Notes under the pieces: model-generated
The model's input: only the letters and a program-made list of their open reading frames with translations
The model's database searches: none
Told to the model about the DNA's origin: nothing
In this document: positions 1 to 8,523 of the stretch, in pieces
How positions within the stretch are numbered: the first letter of the stretch is position 1
Layout: every line of letters begins with the position of its first letter
NCBI GenBank assembly: GCA_036273675.1
Contig: DASUHD010000154.1
Location: 7,193-71,192 of the forward strand
From: DAHUXT01 sp036273675
GTDB lineage: Bacteria; Chloroflexota; Ktedonobacteria; Ktedonobacterales; JADMIN01
Length of the DNA stretch: 64,000 nucleotides
Reading direction: 5' to 3'
Made by a program: the position numbers and the translations under genes

Positions 1-2044
1 TAACGATGCCATCCTCAATGAGATGAATGGGCTGGACAGCAACGTGCTGCGCAACTCGTGCCTGATGGAACAGCAGGCGCTCGACCGCATCGAGTCATTG
101 GGCAGGACCGAACGCGAGATGGCCATCGCGAAGCTGCTTGGCATCGAGGCGATTCAGCGCATCGAGCATGATCTCAAGGTCGCCACAAAAGATAGCGACG
201 CCCTGGCGCAGGCGCAGACCCGGTTGGAGGTAGCCCGCACATACGCGGAGGCGCAACAGGCCAGAACTGAAGCGGAGCGCACCCGTCAGGCGCTTCTGGC
301 GGCGAAGGCACATACAACGCTGGTGGCGCGCGATTCGCTGGCGGGGCGGATTCGCGAAGTGGAGACGCAACTGGCTGAGGCGGAGCGCGAGATGGCGCAT
401 CTTCGGGAAAGCTCACAGCACATCGCGACATTGGATGTGTTGCGCGCCCGGAGCGACGAGGCGGCGCAACTGCTGCGCGATGCCGAGCGAGAGGCGAACG
501 CGCTGGAGAGCATGCGCGCGCGCAATGGGTCTGCGACCAGTGAGGCTATCGCGAGCCAGCTGGCCCAGGCCGATGCCGATATCAAGGCAACCGAGGCGAG
601 CGAACACGAGCAGCGCTTGCGGATGGCGCGCGCCCAGGGCCGAACTCGTAATGCTGGGTTGTTCCTTGTTGCGGCAATATTGGTTACGCTGGTTGCGGGC
701 GCCGCAACAGTCGTTATCGGTCTAAGCTGGCTTCTGGCGACGGTGATAGCCTTTGTGCTGGCCGCAATCGTCGAGGTCTTCCACTTGCTGTATGTGCGGG
801 CGATGGCAAGAGATGAGCGCGCCAAACTGACAGCGCTTGAAAACGATTTGATCCGGCTGCGCGCCAGGCATGAGGCGGTCCAGCAATTCGGTATGAGTCC
901 CGGCGAGCAAGAGACGTACGTGACGCCGGAAGCGCTCGCCACTCAGCAGCACAAGGCGACGGCGGCTCTTGCCACCTGTGCTACGGTGCTGCGCGAGCTG
1001 GCGCAATCGCTGTTCACGTCGGGTATCGCGGTCTCAGTGGATAGTCACACGCTAGACTCGGTGGCCGAGCTACACCGGGAGTACGAGACGATGGCACGGG
1101 CGCTCCAGGCGGAGACGGCGCGGCTGGACGTTCCCGCGACGCAACAGCAGTACGGCACGCTCGGCGAGTTCGTGCGGCAGACGCGCGCAGCGTTGGATGA
1201 GGTCACCGCGCAGCATGGCGAGCAACGCCAGCGGCTGGTGGACACGCTGGCGGAGGCTGGCATCGCGGCAACCGGGGACGAGTCTATGGAGACTCTGGTT
1301 GCCGGTTGGCCTGACCTGGCGCATGCTGGCGATCCCGACACGCTTGCCGATACCCTGACGCGTGCCAGCGCCATCGAGGGACGGCTGCGCCAGGAGGTCG
1401 AGGCGCTGTGCCAGCAACACGGATTTGACGCCGATACGCTGGATGCCGTGGAGTGCCAGAAGGCGTATGACGAATTGGCTCAGGAGCAGCGCCAGCGCCG
1501 ACTGGCGGCTGAGATGGCCGATGAGGTGTTCAAGCGGATCGTCCAGCGTGTGCTGCCAGAGACCGAGATGCACATGCGCGCGCTGCTGCCTGACCTGACG
1601 GATGGGCGCTATCGCGATGTGACGCTGCTTGGCGGCGATGAGAACTCGGCTGACCTGCGCATCCGCGTCTGGGACGAGCAGGCCGGGCGCTATGTTGGCA
1701 AGCATCTCTTCTCCGGCGGTACGCGCGACCAGTGTTCGCTGGCGCTGCGGCTGGCGTTCGCGCTGGCCACGTTGCCCAAGGAGCTTGGCGCGATGCCCGG
1801 CTTCATCTTTCTGGACGAGCCGCTTAGCTCGTTCGACGACCGGCGGTCGCAGGCGCTGGTGGACGTGCTGACACGCGGGCCAATCGCGAAGCAGTTCCCG
1901 CAGGTCTTTCTCATCTCGCACAGCCAGTCGTTCGATCCGGCGGCGTTCACCTGCGCGCTGCGCATGGCGGGCGGGCGGGTCGCAAGCTCCACGCTGCCCG
2001 ACGACGCGGCGGCGCGGGCGCTTTGGGACGCTGGATTGAATTGA
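1..2044 (+). CDS. Rad50/SbcC-like SMC-family ATPase, 5'-truncated by the window edge
   Basis: The frame is open from base 2, so the ATG at 23 is internal and the N-terminal Walker A lobe lies outside the window. About 680 residues remain. The first 60 resemble the segment after Walker A in Rad50-type proteins (GLDSNVLRNSCLMEQ). Long Ala/Glu/Arg-rich coiled coils follow. The C-terminal lobe has an ABC signature (SGGTRDQCSLALRLA), Walker B (FIFLDEPLSSFDD) and an H-loop (LISHS). Around residues 210-256 counted from the ATG at 23 there is a strongly hydrophobic stretch that looks like two membrane helices inserted in the coiled coil, a feature reminiscent of YhaN-type proteins. I see no CxxC zinc hook. 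The likely role is DNA-end or membrane-linked chromosome maintenance. A partner nuclease gene, if present, would lie upstream of the window. Confidence 0.85.
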   Translation, partial: NDAILNEMNGLDSNVLRNSCLMEQQALDRIESLGRTEREMAIAKLLGIEAIQRIEHDLKVATKDSDALAQAQTRLEVARTYAEAQQARTEAERTRQALLAAKAHTTLVARDSLAGRIREVETQLAEAEREMAHLRESSQHIATLDVLRARSDEAAQLLRDAEREANALESMRARNGSATSEAIASQLAQADADIKATEASEHEQRLRMARAQGRTRNAGLFLVAAILVTLVAGAATVVIGLSWLLATVIAFVLAAIVEVFHLLYVRAMARDERAKLTALENDLIRLRARHEAVQQFGMSPGEQETYVTPEALATQQHKATAALATCATVLRELAQSLFTSGIAVSVDSHTLDSVAELHREYETMARALQAETARLDVPATQQQYGTLGEFVRQTRAALDEVTAQHGEQRQRLVDTLAEAGIAATGDESMETLVAGWPDLAHAGDPDTLADTLTRASAIEGRLRQEVEALCQQHGFDADTLDAVECQKAYDELAQEQRQRRLAAEMADEVFKRIVQRVLPETEMHMRALLPDLTDGRYRDVTLLGGDENSADLRIRVWDEQAGRYVGKHLFSGGTRDQCSLALRLAFALATLPKELGAMPGFIFLDEPLSSFDDRRSQALVDVLTRGPIAKQFPQVFLISHSQSFDPAAFTCALRMAGGRVASSTLPDDAAARALWDAGLN

Positions 2045-2093
2045 CGCCCGTCGCGAAGAAACCCACGCTATAATCAATGTGACGCAACGTCAC
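2041..2093 (+). promoter_or_regulatory. Promoter with adjacent perfect inverted repeat upstream of the amidohydrolase
   Basis: A consensus -10 TATAAT is at 2069-2074. TTGACG at 2041-2046 is 22 bp away, which is too far for a standard -35. Five bases after the -10, at about the transcription start, GTGACG-CAA-CGTCAC (2079-2093) forms a perfect 6-bp inverted repeat that could be an operator or a 5' hairpin. The gene starts at 2158. Confidence 0.55.
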
Positions 2094-2157
2094 GGTCTTC
2101 TTCATCCTCGGGCCAGGGGTATTCCCATGCCTCACTCATCCGAACGGAGACGCGCTC

Positions 2158-3792
2158 ATGGTACTCTCACGCCGCCCGGTATTGCTGCTGCTCAATGGCG
2201 ATATCCATACGATGGACGCGGCCAACCCGCATGCGACGGCGCTGGCGATTGATCGCTCATCCGGGCGCATTCTGGCAGTGGGCGATGATACAGAGATACG
2301 CTCGCTGGTGGGGCCGCTGACCGATACGATAGACCTTGGCGGGCGGACGGCGCTGCCGGGGTTCATCGACGCGCATACCCATCTTGCTGGCTACGCGGAG
2401 ACGCGGCTGAACGTTGACCTGCGCCACATTCCTTCGGAGGATGCGGCAGTCGCTAAGGTGCGCGAGCGTGCCGCGACACTGCCGCCGGGTACGTGGATTT
2501 ATGGGCAGAGCTGGGACGTCAACGAGTGGCCGAGCCAGCGCTTCCCGACGAAAGCATCGCTTGACGCCACCGTGCCTGAGCATCCGGTGATGCTGTCAAG
2601 CCACGATTTTCACTCGATATGGGTAAACTCCGCCGCGCTGCGCCTGGCGAACATCACCGCGCAGACCCCAGACCCCGCGGGCGGGCGCATCGAGCGCGAT
2701 GGCGATGGCGAGCCGACGGGCATGCTCTTCGAGGGGCCAGCCGAGGCGCTGGTCGAAAGTGTGGCAGCGCCGGTAGACGACGACATATTGTTGGGAGAGC
2801 TGCGGCGGGTGCTGGCGGAGCTGCGCGCGCGCGGTATTACTGGCGTCCACAATATCGAGGATGCCCGCAGCTTGCGTCTGATGCAGCGATTGCACGCGGA
2901 GGGGGCGCTACAGCCGCGCATCCTGCTCTACATCCGGCATGACGCGCTGGAAGAGGCGCTGACGCTGGGCGTCGAGGCGGGTTTTGGCGACGATTATTTG
3001 CGGCTGGCGGGCATCAAGATGTTCATGGATGGCGCGCTCGGTTCGCATACCGCCGCGATGCTCGACCCCTATGAGGGCGATGGGGGGAATCGCGGCCTGC
3101 TGGTCACGTCGGAGCCAGAGGTGATCGAAGAGGTGCGCAACGCGGCAGGGGGAAATCTCGGTGTCGCCATCCACGCCATTGGCGACCGCGCGGTGCGAGC
3201 CGCGCTCAACGGCATCGAGGCGACGCTGCGAGAGGGGGCGCAGACTGGGCTGGCGGATGGCTCGCCAGTGCGCCGTTTCCGGCTGGAGCACGTGCAGCTT
3301 GCCGCGCCCGAAGATTTGCAGCGGATGGCGCGGCTGGGTGTCGTCGGCTCGGTGCAGCCGTTCCATGCGGTGGTAGACCGTTTCTCCGCCGAGCGCTTCT
3401 GGGGCGCCCGCCACAAGCGCGCCTACGCCTACCAGACGATGCGCCAGCTGGGCATTCCGCTGGCGCTCGGCTCCGATGTGCCGGTGGATACCGCCGACCC
3501 GCTCCGCATCCTGCACGCGGCCATTGTCCGTCGCGACGACAGGCATCCTGAGCAGGCGCCGTGGCTGCCCGACCAGGCGCTGACGCTGCGCGAGGCGCTC
3601 TACGCGTACACGCTGGGCGCGGCCTACGCGGGCGGCCAGGAGGGGCGCCAGGGGTCACTTGCTCCCGGCAAGCTGGCCGATCTGGTGGTGCTGACCGAAA
3701 ATCCGTTCACCCTGCCCGCGGAACGGCTTGCGGGCGCGGAGGTTGCGGCGACGCTGGTCGGCGGCGAGATGGTCCACGGCGCGCTGGAGTGA
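2158..3792 (+). CDS. YtcJ-like metal-dependent amidohydrolase
   Basis: This 544-aa protein of the amidohydrolase superfamily (YtcJ/AepA-like branch) would hydrolyse an amide or related bond in the cytoplasm; the substrate is unknown. The order is typical: an N-terminal beta-sandwich strand (LLNGDIHTMD), the metal motif GFIDAHTHL near residue 70, a TIM barrel with FMDGALGSHTAAM around 290-300, an HAIGDRAV histidine near 340, an RLEHVQ motif, LGSDVPVD near 440, and the C-terminal GSLAPGKLADLVVL return to the sandwich. The length is normal for the group. The ATG at 2158 has GGAG about 11 bases upstream. It appears to be transcribed alone and converges on the M48 protease gene. Confidence 0.93.
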   Translation: MVLSRRPVLLLLNGDIHTMDAANPHATALAIDRSSGRILAVGDDTEIRSLVGPLTDTIDLGGRTALPGFIDAHTHLAGYAETRLNVDLRHIPSEDAAVAKVRERAATLPPGTWIYGQSWDVNEWPSQRFPTKASLDATVPEHPVMLSSHDFHSIWVNSAALRLANITAQTPDPAGGRIERDGDGEPTGMLFEGPAEALVESVAAPVDDDILLGELRRVLAELRARGITGVHNIEDARSLRLMQRLHAEGALQPRILLYIRHDALEEALTLGVEAGFGDDYLRLAGIKMFMDGALGSHTAAMLDPYEGDGGNRGLLVTSEPEVIEEVRNAAGGNLGVAIHAIGDRAVRAALNGIEATLREGAQTGLADGSPVRRFRLEHVQLAAPEDLQRMARLGVVGSVQPFHAVVDRFSAERFWGARHKRAYAYQTMRQLGIPLALGSDVPVDTADPLRILHAAIVRRDDRHPEQAPWLPDQALTLREALYAYTLGAAYAGGQEGRQGSLAPGKLADLVVLTENPFTLPAERLAGAEVAATLVGGEMVHGALE

Positions 3793-3831
3793 CGACGTGG
3801 TACTGATTACCCGTTACCCGAAGGTGAGTAG

Positions 3832-3854
3832 GCCGCAGGCTGAAGCCCTGCGGC
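3832..3854. repeat. Intergenic palindrome, copy 1 of a GCCGC-type family
   Basis: GCCGCAGG (3832-3839) pairs with CCTGCGGC (3847-3854) around a 7-base loop. It lies between the convergent amidohydrolase and M48 genes. Similar GC-rich hairpins occur at 10095-10112 and 42931-42960, so it is probably a REP-like dispersed element. It could also act as a bidirectional terminator, although there is no T-run. Confidence 0.55.
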
Positions 3855-3892
3855 TCATTCCATTGCAACCATCTCACCATCGCTAGCCCGCC

Positions 3893-5155
3893 TTAGCTCA
3901 CATTCCCATGTTTCTCCGCGTACTTGCGAGCGAAGGCCAGCCGTGCGCCAATCGAGGGGTGGTTGTAGAGGAAGAACTCGACTAGCGGGCTGGGGCTTAG
4001 TTCGGCGAGATTCTGGTTGGCCAGCCGCGTCATCGCGCTTATAAACGCATCGACTTTGCCCGTCGATTCGAGGGCATAGCCGTCGGCCTGGCGCTCGACG
4101 GTCCGGCTGAAGCCGTTGGTCAGCGGCAGCATTACCAGCCCAAAGACGCCCAGCACGGCGGCCACCAGCGGCATCGTCGCCGGGTCGGAAAGTCCGTGAT
4201 ATGCGGGAACCGCGCCGACGACCGCATGGAGCGCCAGATTGACCAGATACAGCCCGCCAAGCATCGTCACCGACTGCACGATGATGAGCTTAGGGATATC
4301 GAGGTGTACCTGATGCCCCAGTTCGTGGGCCACGACGACCTCGATCTCGTCGGGCGTGTAATGGTTGAGCAGCGTATCGCCGATGACGATGCGCCGGGTG
4401 TTGCCCAGCCCCATCACCGCCGCGTTGGCCGCTGTCGTCTTCGCGCTCATATTCATTGAATAGATGCCGCGTACGCGCGTGTGGGCCTGCGCCGCCAGCG
4501 CCAGCGCGCGCTGCTTCACGTCGCCATCGGGCAGCGGCGTGAGCTTATAGAAGAGCGGCAGCAGCAGGATTGGCGCGAGATTCGCCAGCACGACGGTAAA
4601 GAGCAGCATCGCCAGCCCGGCCCAGAGCCACCACGCATTCGGCGAGACCGCCAGCAGCAGATAGACGAACAGCACCGCCAGAATCTCGATAGGGAGCGAG
4701 ATCGCCAGTGACTTGACCCCGTCGAGCAGCCACGCGCCGACCCGCTGGGTCGAGAGGCCATAGCGGTGGGGGAGGACATAGCCGCTATACCAGGTCAGCG
4801 GCGCATCGATGATGGCAACCACTGCGCCCAATACCAGGAAATAGAGCGCGATACGCAGTGGCTCCCAGCCGGAGATGGGCTGCCAGCCAGCGGCGAATTC
4901 TAGCGCATCGCGCAGCCAGAAGCTGAGGCCGCTGAAGAGCAGGACGGCGATCACCACCGCGCTGATGCCCAGATTGATGAGCATCAGGGTCTGGCGCTGA
5001 CGCGCATAGCGGCGGGCCTTCTCCTGGCGGGCGTCGTCGAGGGTGGCCATAGCAGGCTCCGCGGTGGGTTCCACGGTTGCCCCAGCGTCTTCATCCACCG
5101 CCCGGAGCATCGCCCTGCCTCGCCAGACTTCACGCCACCACGCTCTGATAGCCAT
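3893..5155 (-). CDS. M48 (Ste24/CAAX prenyl protease 1-like) membrane metalloprotease
   Basis: This 420-aa integral membrane zinc protease has HELGH at residues 277-281 and a downstream Glu region (VERQADGYAL near 350) that should supply the third ligand. Several hydrophobic helices precede the catalytic core (ISAVVIAVLLFSGL, LYFLVLGAVVAII, ILAVLFVYLLLAV, LAMLLFTVVLANLAP). The C-terminal NHPSIGARLAFA is the usual Ste24 ending. Family members degrade or quality-control membrane proteins. The start at 5155 is supported by GGGAG 8 bases upstream. It is the last of three leftward genes (ferredoxin-like, small protein, protease), with 58 bp separating it from the small protein. Whether they share a function is not clear. 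Confidence 0.93.
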   Translation of the reverse strand: MAIRAWWREVWRGRAMLRAVDEDAGATVEPTAEPAMATLDDARQEKARRYARQRQTLMLINLGISAVVIAVLLFSGLSFWLRDALEFAAGWQPISGWEPLRIALYFLVLGAVVAIIDAPLTWYSGYVLPHRYGLSTQRVGAWLLDGVKSLAISLPIEILAVLFVYLLLAVSPNAWWLWAGLAMLLFTVVLANLAPILLLPLFYKLTPLPDGDVKQRALALAAQAHTRVRGIYSMNMSAKTTAANAAVMGLGNTRRIVIGDTLLNHYTPDEIEVVVAHELGHQVHLDIPKLIIVQSVTMLGGLYLVNLALHAVVGAVPAYHGLSDPATMPLVAAVLGVFGLVMLPLTNGFSRTVERQADGYALESTGKVDAFISAMTRLANQNLAELSPSPLVEFFLYNHPSIGARLAFARKYAEKHGNVS

Positions 5156-5213
5156 GTGAACGTCTCCCTGCGTATTCGGGGCGTTGAGCCAGATAGAAAT
5201 GCGCGAACTGGCT

Positions 5214-5441
5214 CTACGCCTGCTGGGGCGCCTTCACCATCGTTTCGAGCACCGTCGCGCCCTCGGCAAAGCTGCACAACTGCTCGACGGTAAAGACACG
5301 CGAGCCGCCGCCCTGTGGGTGCGAGACCTGGTACAGCCCGGCGCGCCCCTGCGCCTGCTGCACGGTGAATCCCAGGCGTTGCAAGGCATTGATAGCTTCG
5401 CCTTCGTTCAAGATACGATCAATCCGCATATGATTCGCCAT
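5214..5441 (-). CDS. Small conserved-looking cytoplasmic protein of unknown function
   Basis: The protein is about 75 aa. It starts with MANHMRIDRI and contains EGEAINALQRLGF, HPQGGGSRVFTVEQLCSFAEGATVLETMV. There is no membrane segment or signal peptide. I do not recognise the family. The ATG at 5441 has GGAGG only 2 bases upstream, while an in-frame ATG at 5429 has the same GGAGG 12 bases upstream, so the start is uncertain. The longer open frame runs back into a tandem repeat and is less likely to be coding. It sits between the ferredoxin-like gene and the M48 protease in the same direction. Confidence 0.6.
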   Translation of the reverse strand: MANHMRIDRILNEGEAINALQRLGFTVQQAQGRAGLYQVSHPQGGGSRVFTVEQLCSFAEGATVLETMVKAPQQA

Positions 5442-5450
5442 TCCTCCGCA

Positions 5451-5530
5451 TCGCTCACCTCGCTCACCTCGCACGCATCGCACGCATCCGCGCCGTGTTC
5501 GGCAGCGTCTAGCGCCGTGTTCGGCAGCGT
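5451..5530. repeat. Compound short tandem repeats between two leftward genes
   Basis: Four 9-bp units run in tandem at 5451-5486: TCGCTCACC twice, then TCGCACGCA twice. They are followed by a 19-bp direct repeat, GCGCCGTGTTCGGCAGCGT, at 5490-5508 and again at 5512-5530 (22-bp period). The stop codon of the ferredoxin-like gene (5509-5511) lies between the two copies, so the second copy is its coding 3' end and the first is a duplicate outside the gene. This looks like replication slippage. Confidence 0.85.
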
Positions 5531-5850
5531 GTCGTGACCTCGCAGTCGTCCAGCACGATCAGCTGGCAGGCCAGCCGCACGCGCGGATCCTCCTTCTTTA
5601 GTACAGGAGGAAATGAGCCGAACTGGTGCATCGCCTTTTCGAGCACGGTCGTCTCGGTGACGGCGCTGGCCGGGGTCACGCGTACGCGGTCGGTCCAGCA
5701 GAGGCCGTTGCCGTGGCAGTTGGCGAATTTCGAGACGCCAAACCACATGCAATAGAGCGGGATACCGTTTTCGAGCGCCGCATAGCGTAGTGAGGCGCCG
5801 CGTTCGACCTCGACGGTCTTCTTTTCGTTGACGAAGGTGACCTTAGGCAC
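5509..5850 (-). CDS. 2Fe-2S ferredoxin-like protein with an atypical cluster motif
   Basis: The chosen start is GTG at 5850, preceded by AGGAAGAGG at good spacing, giving 113 aa. An upstream in-frame extension lacks family similarity. The fold is that of a plant-type ferredoxin: a beta-grasp N-terminus (KVTFVNEKKTVEVERGASLRYAAL), a cluster loop, and a final Cys at residue 95 (RLACQ). The usual C-x5-C-x2-C loop reads C45-HGNGL-C51-WT-D54, so the third ligand position is Asp. C34 in the preceding loop is a possible substitute. The likely role is electron transfer, possibly with altered redox potential. It heads the leftward group that ends with the M48 protease. Confidence 0.8.
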   Translation of the reverse strand: MPKVTFVNEKKTVEVERGASLRYAALENGIPLYCMWFGVSKFANCHGNGLCWTDRVRVTPASAVTETTVLEKAMHQFGSFPPVLKKEDPRVRLACQLIVLDDCEVTTRCRTRR

Positions 5851-6001
5851 AGATCCTCTTCCTGTTCTACATGATGTACATGTCGCCACCAAATGTCGCT
5901 GCGATGCCGCGACATGATTCTGGGCGCCTTGCGCTTCCACTGGCGTCGTCGTTTTACGCATCGAATATGCCGGGGAAGGGGGCAAATATGCCCACATTCA
6001 A

Positions 6002-6030
6002 GTGTAACATGGGCCTGTGAGATGGGTCAA
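6002..6030 (-). promoter_or_regulatory. Promoter for the ferredoxin-like gene
   Basis: On the minus strand TTGACC (6030-6025) is 17 bp from TTACAC (6007-6002). Transcription would start near 5995, leaving a leader of about 145 nt before the GTG at 5850. Confidence 0.55.
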
Positions 6031-6133
6031 CGCAGGGTACAGTACACGCCTCCGCTCGCTGTTGGTATGATACAAATTGAAGCGGCGTCTCCTGACGCAA
6101 GATATCCATTTACCGGGTTGGAGCAACGCTATC

Positions 6134-6823
6134 ATGTCGTCCTCGTCGCCTGCATTCTCATCGTCCTCGCCGTCCCGGCCCGCGCGTCGGCTGGTTATCT
6201 TCGACCATGACGGGCTGATGGTCAACACCGAGGATGTCGTCTATACTGCCTACTCACGAATATTCGGCGCGCGCAATATCGCGTTCTCGTGGGACTACTA
6301 TGTCACCTCGCTGGGGATGCCCGTCGCGGATTCGCTGGCAATGTATCTGCGCGACCTGGGCGATCCGATGACCATGGATGAGCTGGCCGAGGCGCGGGCC
6401 GAGCAGATGCGATCGCTCATCGAGACGGACCTGCGCCCCATGCCGGGACTCACGCCGCTGCTCGATGCGCTACAGGCGCGCGGCGATCTGCTGGCGGTGG
6501 CGACATCCGGCACGCGCTCGCACATAGACAGGAGCCTGGCGCGCTTCGGCCTCGCCAGCTACTTCGACGCAGTAGTCTGCATCAACGATGTGGCGCGTGG
6601 GAAGCCACATCCCGACCTGATCCTCGAAGCGCTCCGGCGCACGAACGTCGCCGCCAGCGATGCCATCATGCTCGAAGACGCGCCACTCGGTGTGGAAGCC
6701 GCCCATCGCGCCGGGGTGTTCTGCATCGCCGTGCCAACCCACGGCGTCCCGCTGGATGAGTTTGCTCTCGCTCCGGCTATCGCCCGTGATCTCCACGCCG
6801 TCCAGCGGCTGCTGGCCGGTTGA
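6134..6823 (+). CDS. HAD-superfamily phosphatase (beta-phosphoglucomutase/GPP-like)
   Basis: The protein is 229 aa from the ATG at 6134, which has GGAG about 11 bases upstream; an upstream ATG at 6077 has no good ribosome site. HAD motif I reads VIFDHDGLMVNTE, motif II is the AVATSGT region, the lysine lies in VARGKPHPDLIL, and motif IV is MLEDAPLGVEAAHRAG. An alpha-helical cap (residues about 30-100) makes this a subclass I enzyme acting on a small phosphorylated sugar or polyol. The substrate cannot be told from sequence. The N-terminal Ser/Pro-rich tail of about 17 residues is low complexity. It is divergent from the ferredoxin-like gene. Confidence 0.92.
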   Translation: MSSSSPAFSSSSPSRPARRLVIFDHDGLMVNTEDVVYTAYSRIFGARNIAFSWDYYVTSLGMPVADSLAMYLRDLGDPMTMDELAEARAEQMRSLIETDLRPMPGLTPLLDALQARGDLLAVATSGTRSHIDRSLARFGLASYFDAVVCINDVARGKPHPDLILEALRRTNVAASDAIMLEDAPLGVEAAHRAGVFCIAVPTHGVPLDEFALAPAIARDLHAVQRLLAG

Positions 6824-7083
6824 TTGGGAGGAGAGGCCGAGGAATTCGCTATATGACGCGCCGCGGCATATCGTGGACGCGTAGCTGAAGTTCGCTTCCC
6901 ATTTGCCGCACAGAGAGGCATTGGTCCGGGCCGTACGCGTTTCTTATCTATTGTCTTCATCTCATTACTGGTGATGTCTCGCGCGTACTTTTGCTTCTGG
7001 CCGGTGGAGTATATGGCGCCACGCCAATTGACCACGCCAGGAGGTATCCAACGGATTGTCGTGTAATAGGCTGGGAGAAGATA

Positions 7084-8310
7084 ATGTCGCTGCATCAGCC
7101 GCGCTCGTTCTGGCCGCGTGTAGTATGCTCGCTGGCTGCGCTGCTTACTGTGTTGTTCGCGGCGGGCTGTGATAGCTCGACGGTCGCTCCGGCCAAAGCG
7201 CTGACCTGGCAGAAGCGAAGCCTACCTATTACGGTACAATCCTTCGTCTGGGTGTTCTCGCTGGACAACTCTGAATCTATCTGGCTTTGCCAGCCGAAGG
7301 GTTCGACCACGCAGGTATGGGTCTCGAACGATCAGGCGCAACACTGGCAGCGCGCAAGTGATGTCAAAGATGCTCAGTACCACTATCACTGCGCCGTCAC
7401 CCCTGACGCAGTCGATCCAAAGACGGCGATCATCACCACCTTTTATGGCCATGAGCCGAATACGCCCAATACATGGGTTATCACTCATGATGAGGGGAAA
7501 ACATGGCAGTCCTTCGAATCCCCGCTCTCGATCCAATCGCTGCCTAAGTCACTCGCTACCATCAATGGCACGACGTATGTATTCTATCAGGACATTGGGG
7601 ACCCACTTCACAACAGCGCGCTTGTTGCAAGCAGTGATGGGTTGCGCACGTGGCATCGGCTCGACAAGCACCCGCCGACACAGGACCCCATATCCGGGCG
7701 CGTATCTGGGCGAGTCGTGGACCACTTCTGGGTCAACCCGGAGACTGGTCAGTTGCTCACGAGTACGGCAGACTTTACAGACGTATATAGAAAATGGACA
7801 GTGGAGCTCGAGACCAGTGACGATGGCGGAAAGACCTGGGATATGCTCCCTCTCTCCACCTCGTCTTCTCCGCCAACCACTCATGCATTTATGGTGCAGA
7901 CGCCCAGCGCCGCTCGTGCCTGGACAATCTGTGACATGCAAAGCCCGAATGATAATACGAGTCTTTCCACAGTGGTCTGCACAAGGGACGGTGGCAAGAC
8001 CTGGGCAAAGATTAAGCGAGCGACTGGGTTTAATCCCCAGGATATCGGCATCGCTAACGACGGCTCATTGCTGGAACTGACATACGACACAAAGCCGTAC
8101 TACCCAAAGAGTATTCAGCGACTGGCGCCCGGCAAAACGGCGTGGGAATCGCTTGGCCCACTGCCGCGGAATGTGTTTGCGGTTGGCGGCTCTATCCGGT
8201 TCCAATACCAGCCGGGCAATGATACGGGTTACCTGTGGCTCTTGCCGAGTTTTCAGCCCGGGTTGCATCCGCAAGATATCCAGGATATCTACGTCGCCAG
8301 CTATGCCTGA
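7084..8310 (+). CDS. Lipoprotein with BNR/Asp-box repeats (sialidase-like beta-propeller)
   Basis: This 408-aa protein starts at the ATG at 7084 (GGGAGAAG 5 bases upstream). A lipoprotein signal ends in the lipobox LFAAGC near residue 25-30, so it should be anchored on the outside of the membrane. At least three Asp-box motifs are visible (THDEGKTW, TSDDGGKTW, TRDGGKTW), as in sialidase- and Ycf48-like propellers. I see no sialidase catalytic arginines or FRIP motif that would support enzyme activity, so a binding or structural role is as likely. The stop codon lies in the loop of a perfect hairpin (8291-8320). Confidence 0.85.
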   Translation: MSLHQPRSFWPRVVCSLAALLTVLFAAGCDSSTVAPAKALTWQKRSLPITVQSFVWVFSLDNSESIWLCQPKGSTTQVWVSNDQAQHWQRASDVKDAQYHYHCAVTPDAVDPKTAIITTFYGHEPNTPNTWVITHDEGKTWQSFESPLSIQSLPKSLATINGTTYVFYQDIGDPLHNSALVASSDGLRTWHRLDKHPPTQDPISGRVSGRVVDHFWVNPETGQLLTSTADFTDVYRKWTVELETSDDGGKTWDMLPLSTSSSPPTTHAFMVQTPSAARAWTICDMQSPNDNTSLSTVVCTRDGGKTWAKIKRATGFNPQDIGIANDGSLLELTYDTKPYYPKSIQRLAPGKTAWESLGPLPRNVFAVGGSIRFQYQPGNDTGYLWLLPSFQPGLHPQDIQDIYVASYA

Positions 8311-8352
8311 TCGGCGACGTGGCGGATTCCCCAGGCGCCCGTGGGGGATTCG
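8291..8352 (+). terminator. Two consecutive hairpins around and after the stop codon
   Basis: ACGTCGCC (8291-8298) pairs with GGCGACGT (8313-8320), with the TGA at 8308-8310 in the loop. A second stem, CGGATTCCCC (8323-8332) with GGGGGATTCG (8343-8352), has 10 pairs, two of them G-U. No T-run follows, so this is either an intrinsic-terminator-like structure needing a factor or an mRNA 3'-end stabiliser. Confidence 0.4.
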
Positions 8353-8523
8353 CTGTAGTCGTCATGTGTATATGTTATCGAGGCGCGGTATCCTCTGGTG
8401 GACGCTGGGAACACACAGCATGTTTGCGGCGTCATAGTCCTGATGACCTACAAGGCGCCAGCTACATTGCGTGTGTAGCGGATAGCAAGGATTGGATGGT
8501 GGCGAGGAAAGCGAGGCGAGTCT

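Noticed and set aside
1070..2077. Long reverse-strand ORF (335 codons) opposite the Rad50-like gene
   Set aside because: It is an antisense shadow of a GC-rich coding strand; it is Arg/Gln/His-rich with no family motif, whereas the forward frame has clear ATPase motifs.
7084..8310. Active sialidase
   Set aside because: Asp-box repeats are present, but the catalytic Arg triad, Tyr/Glu and FRIP motif are not evident.
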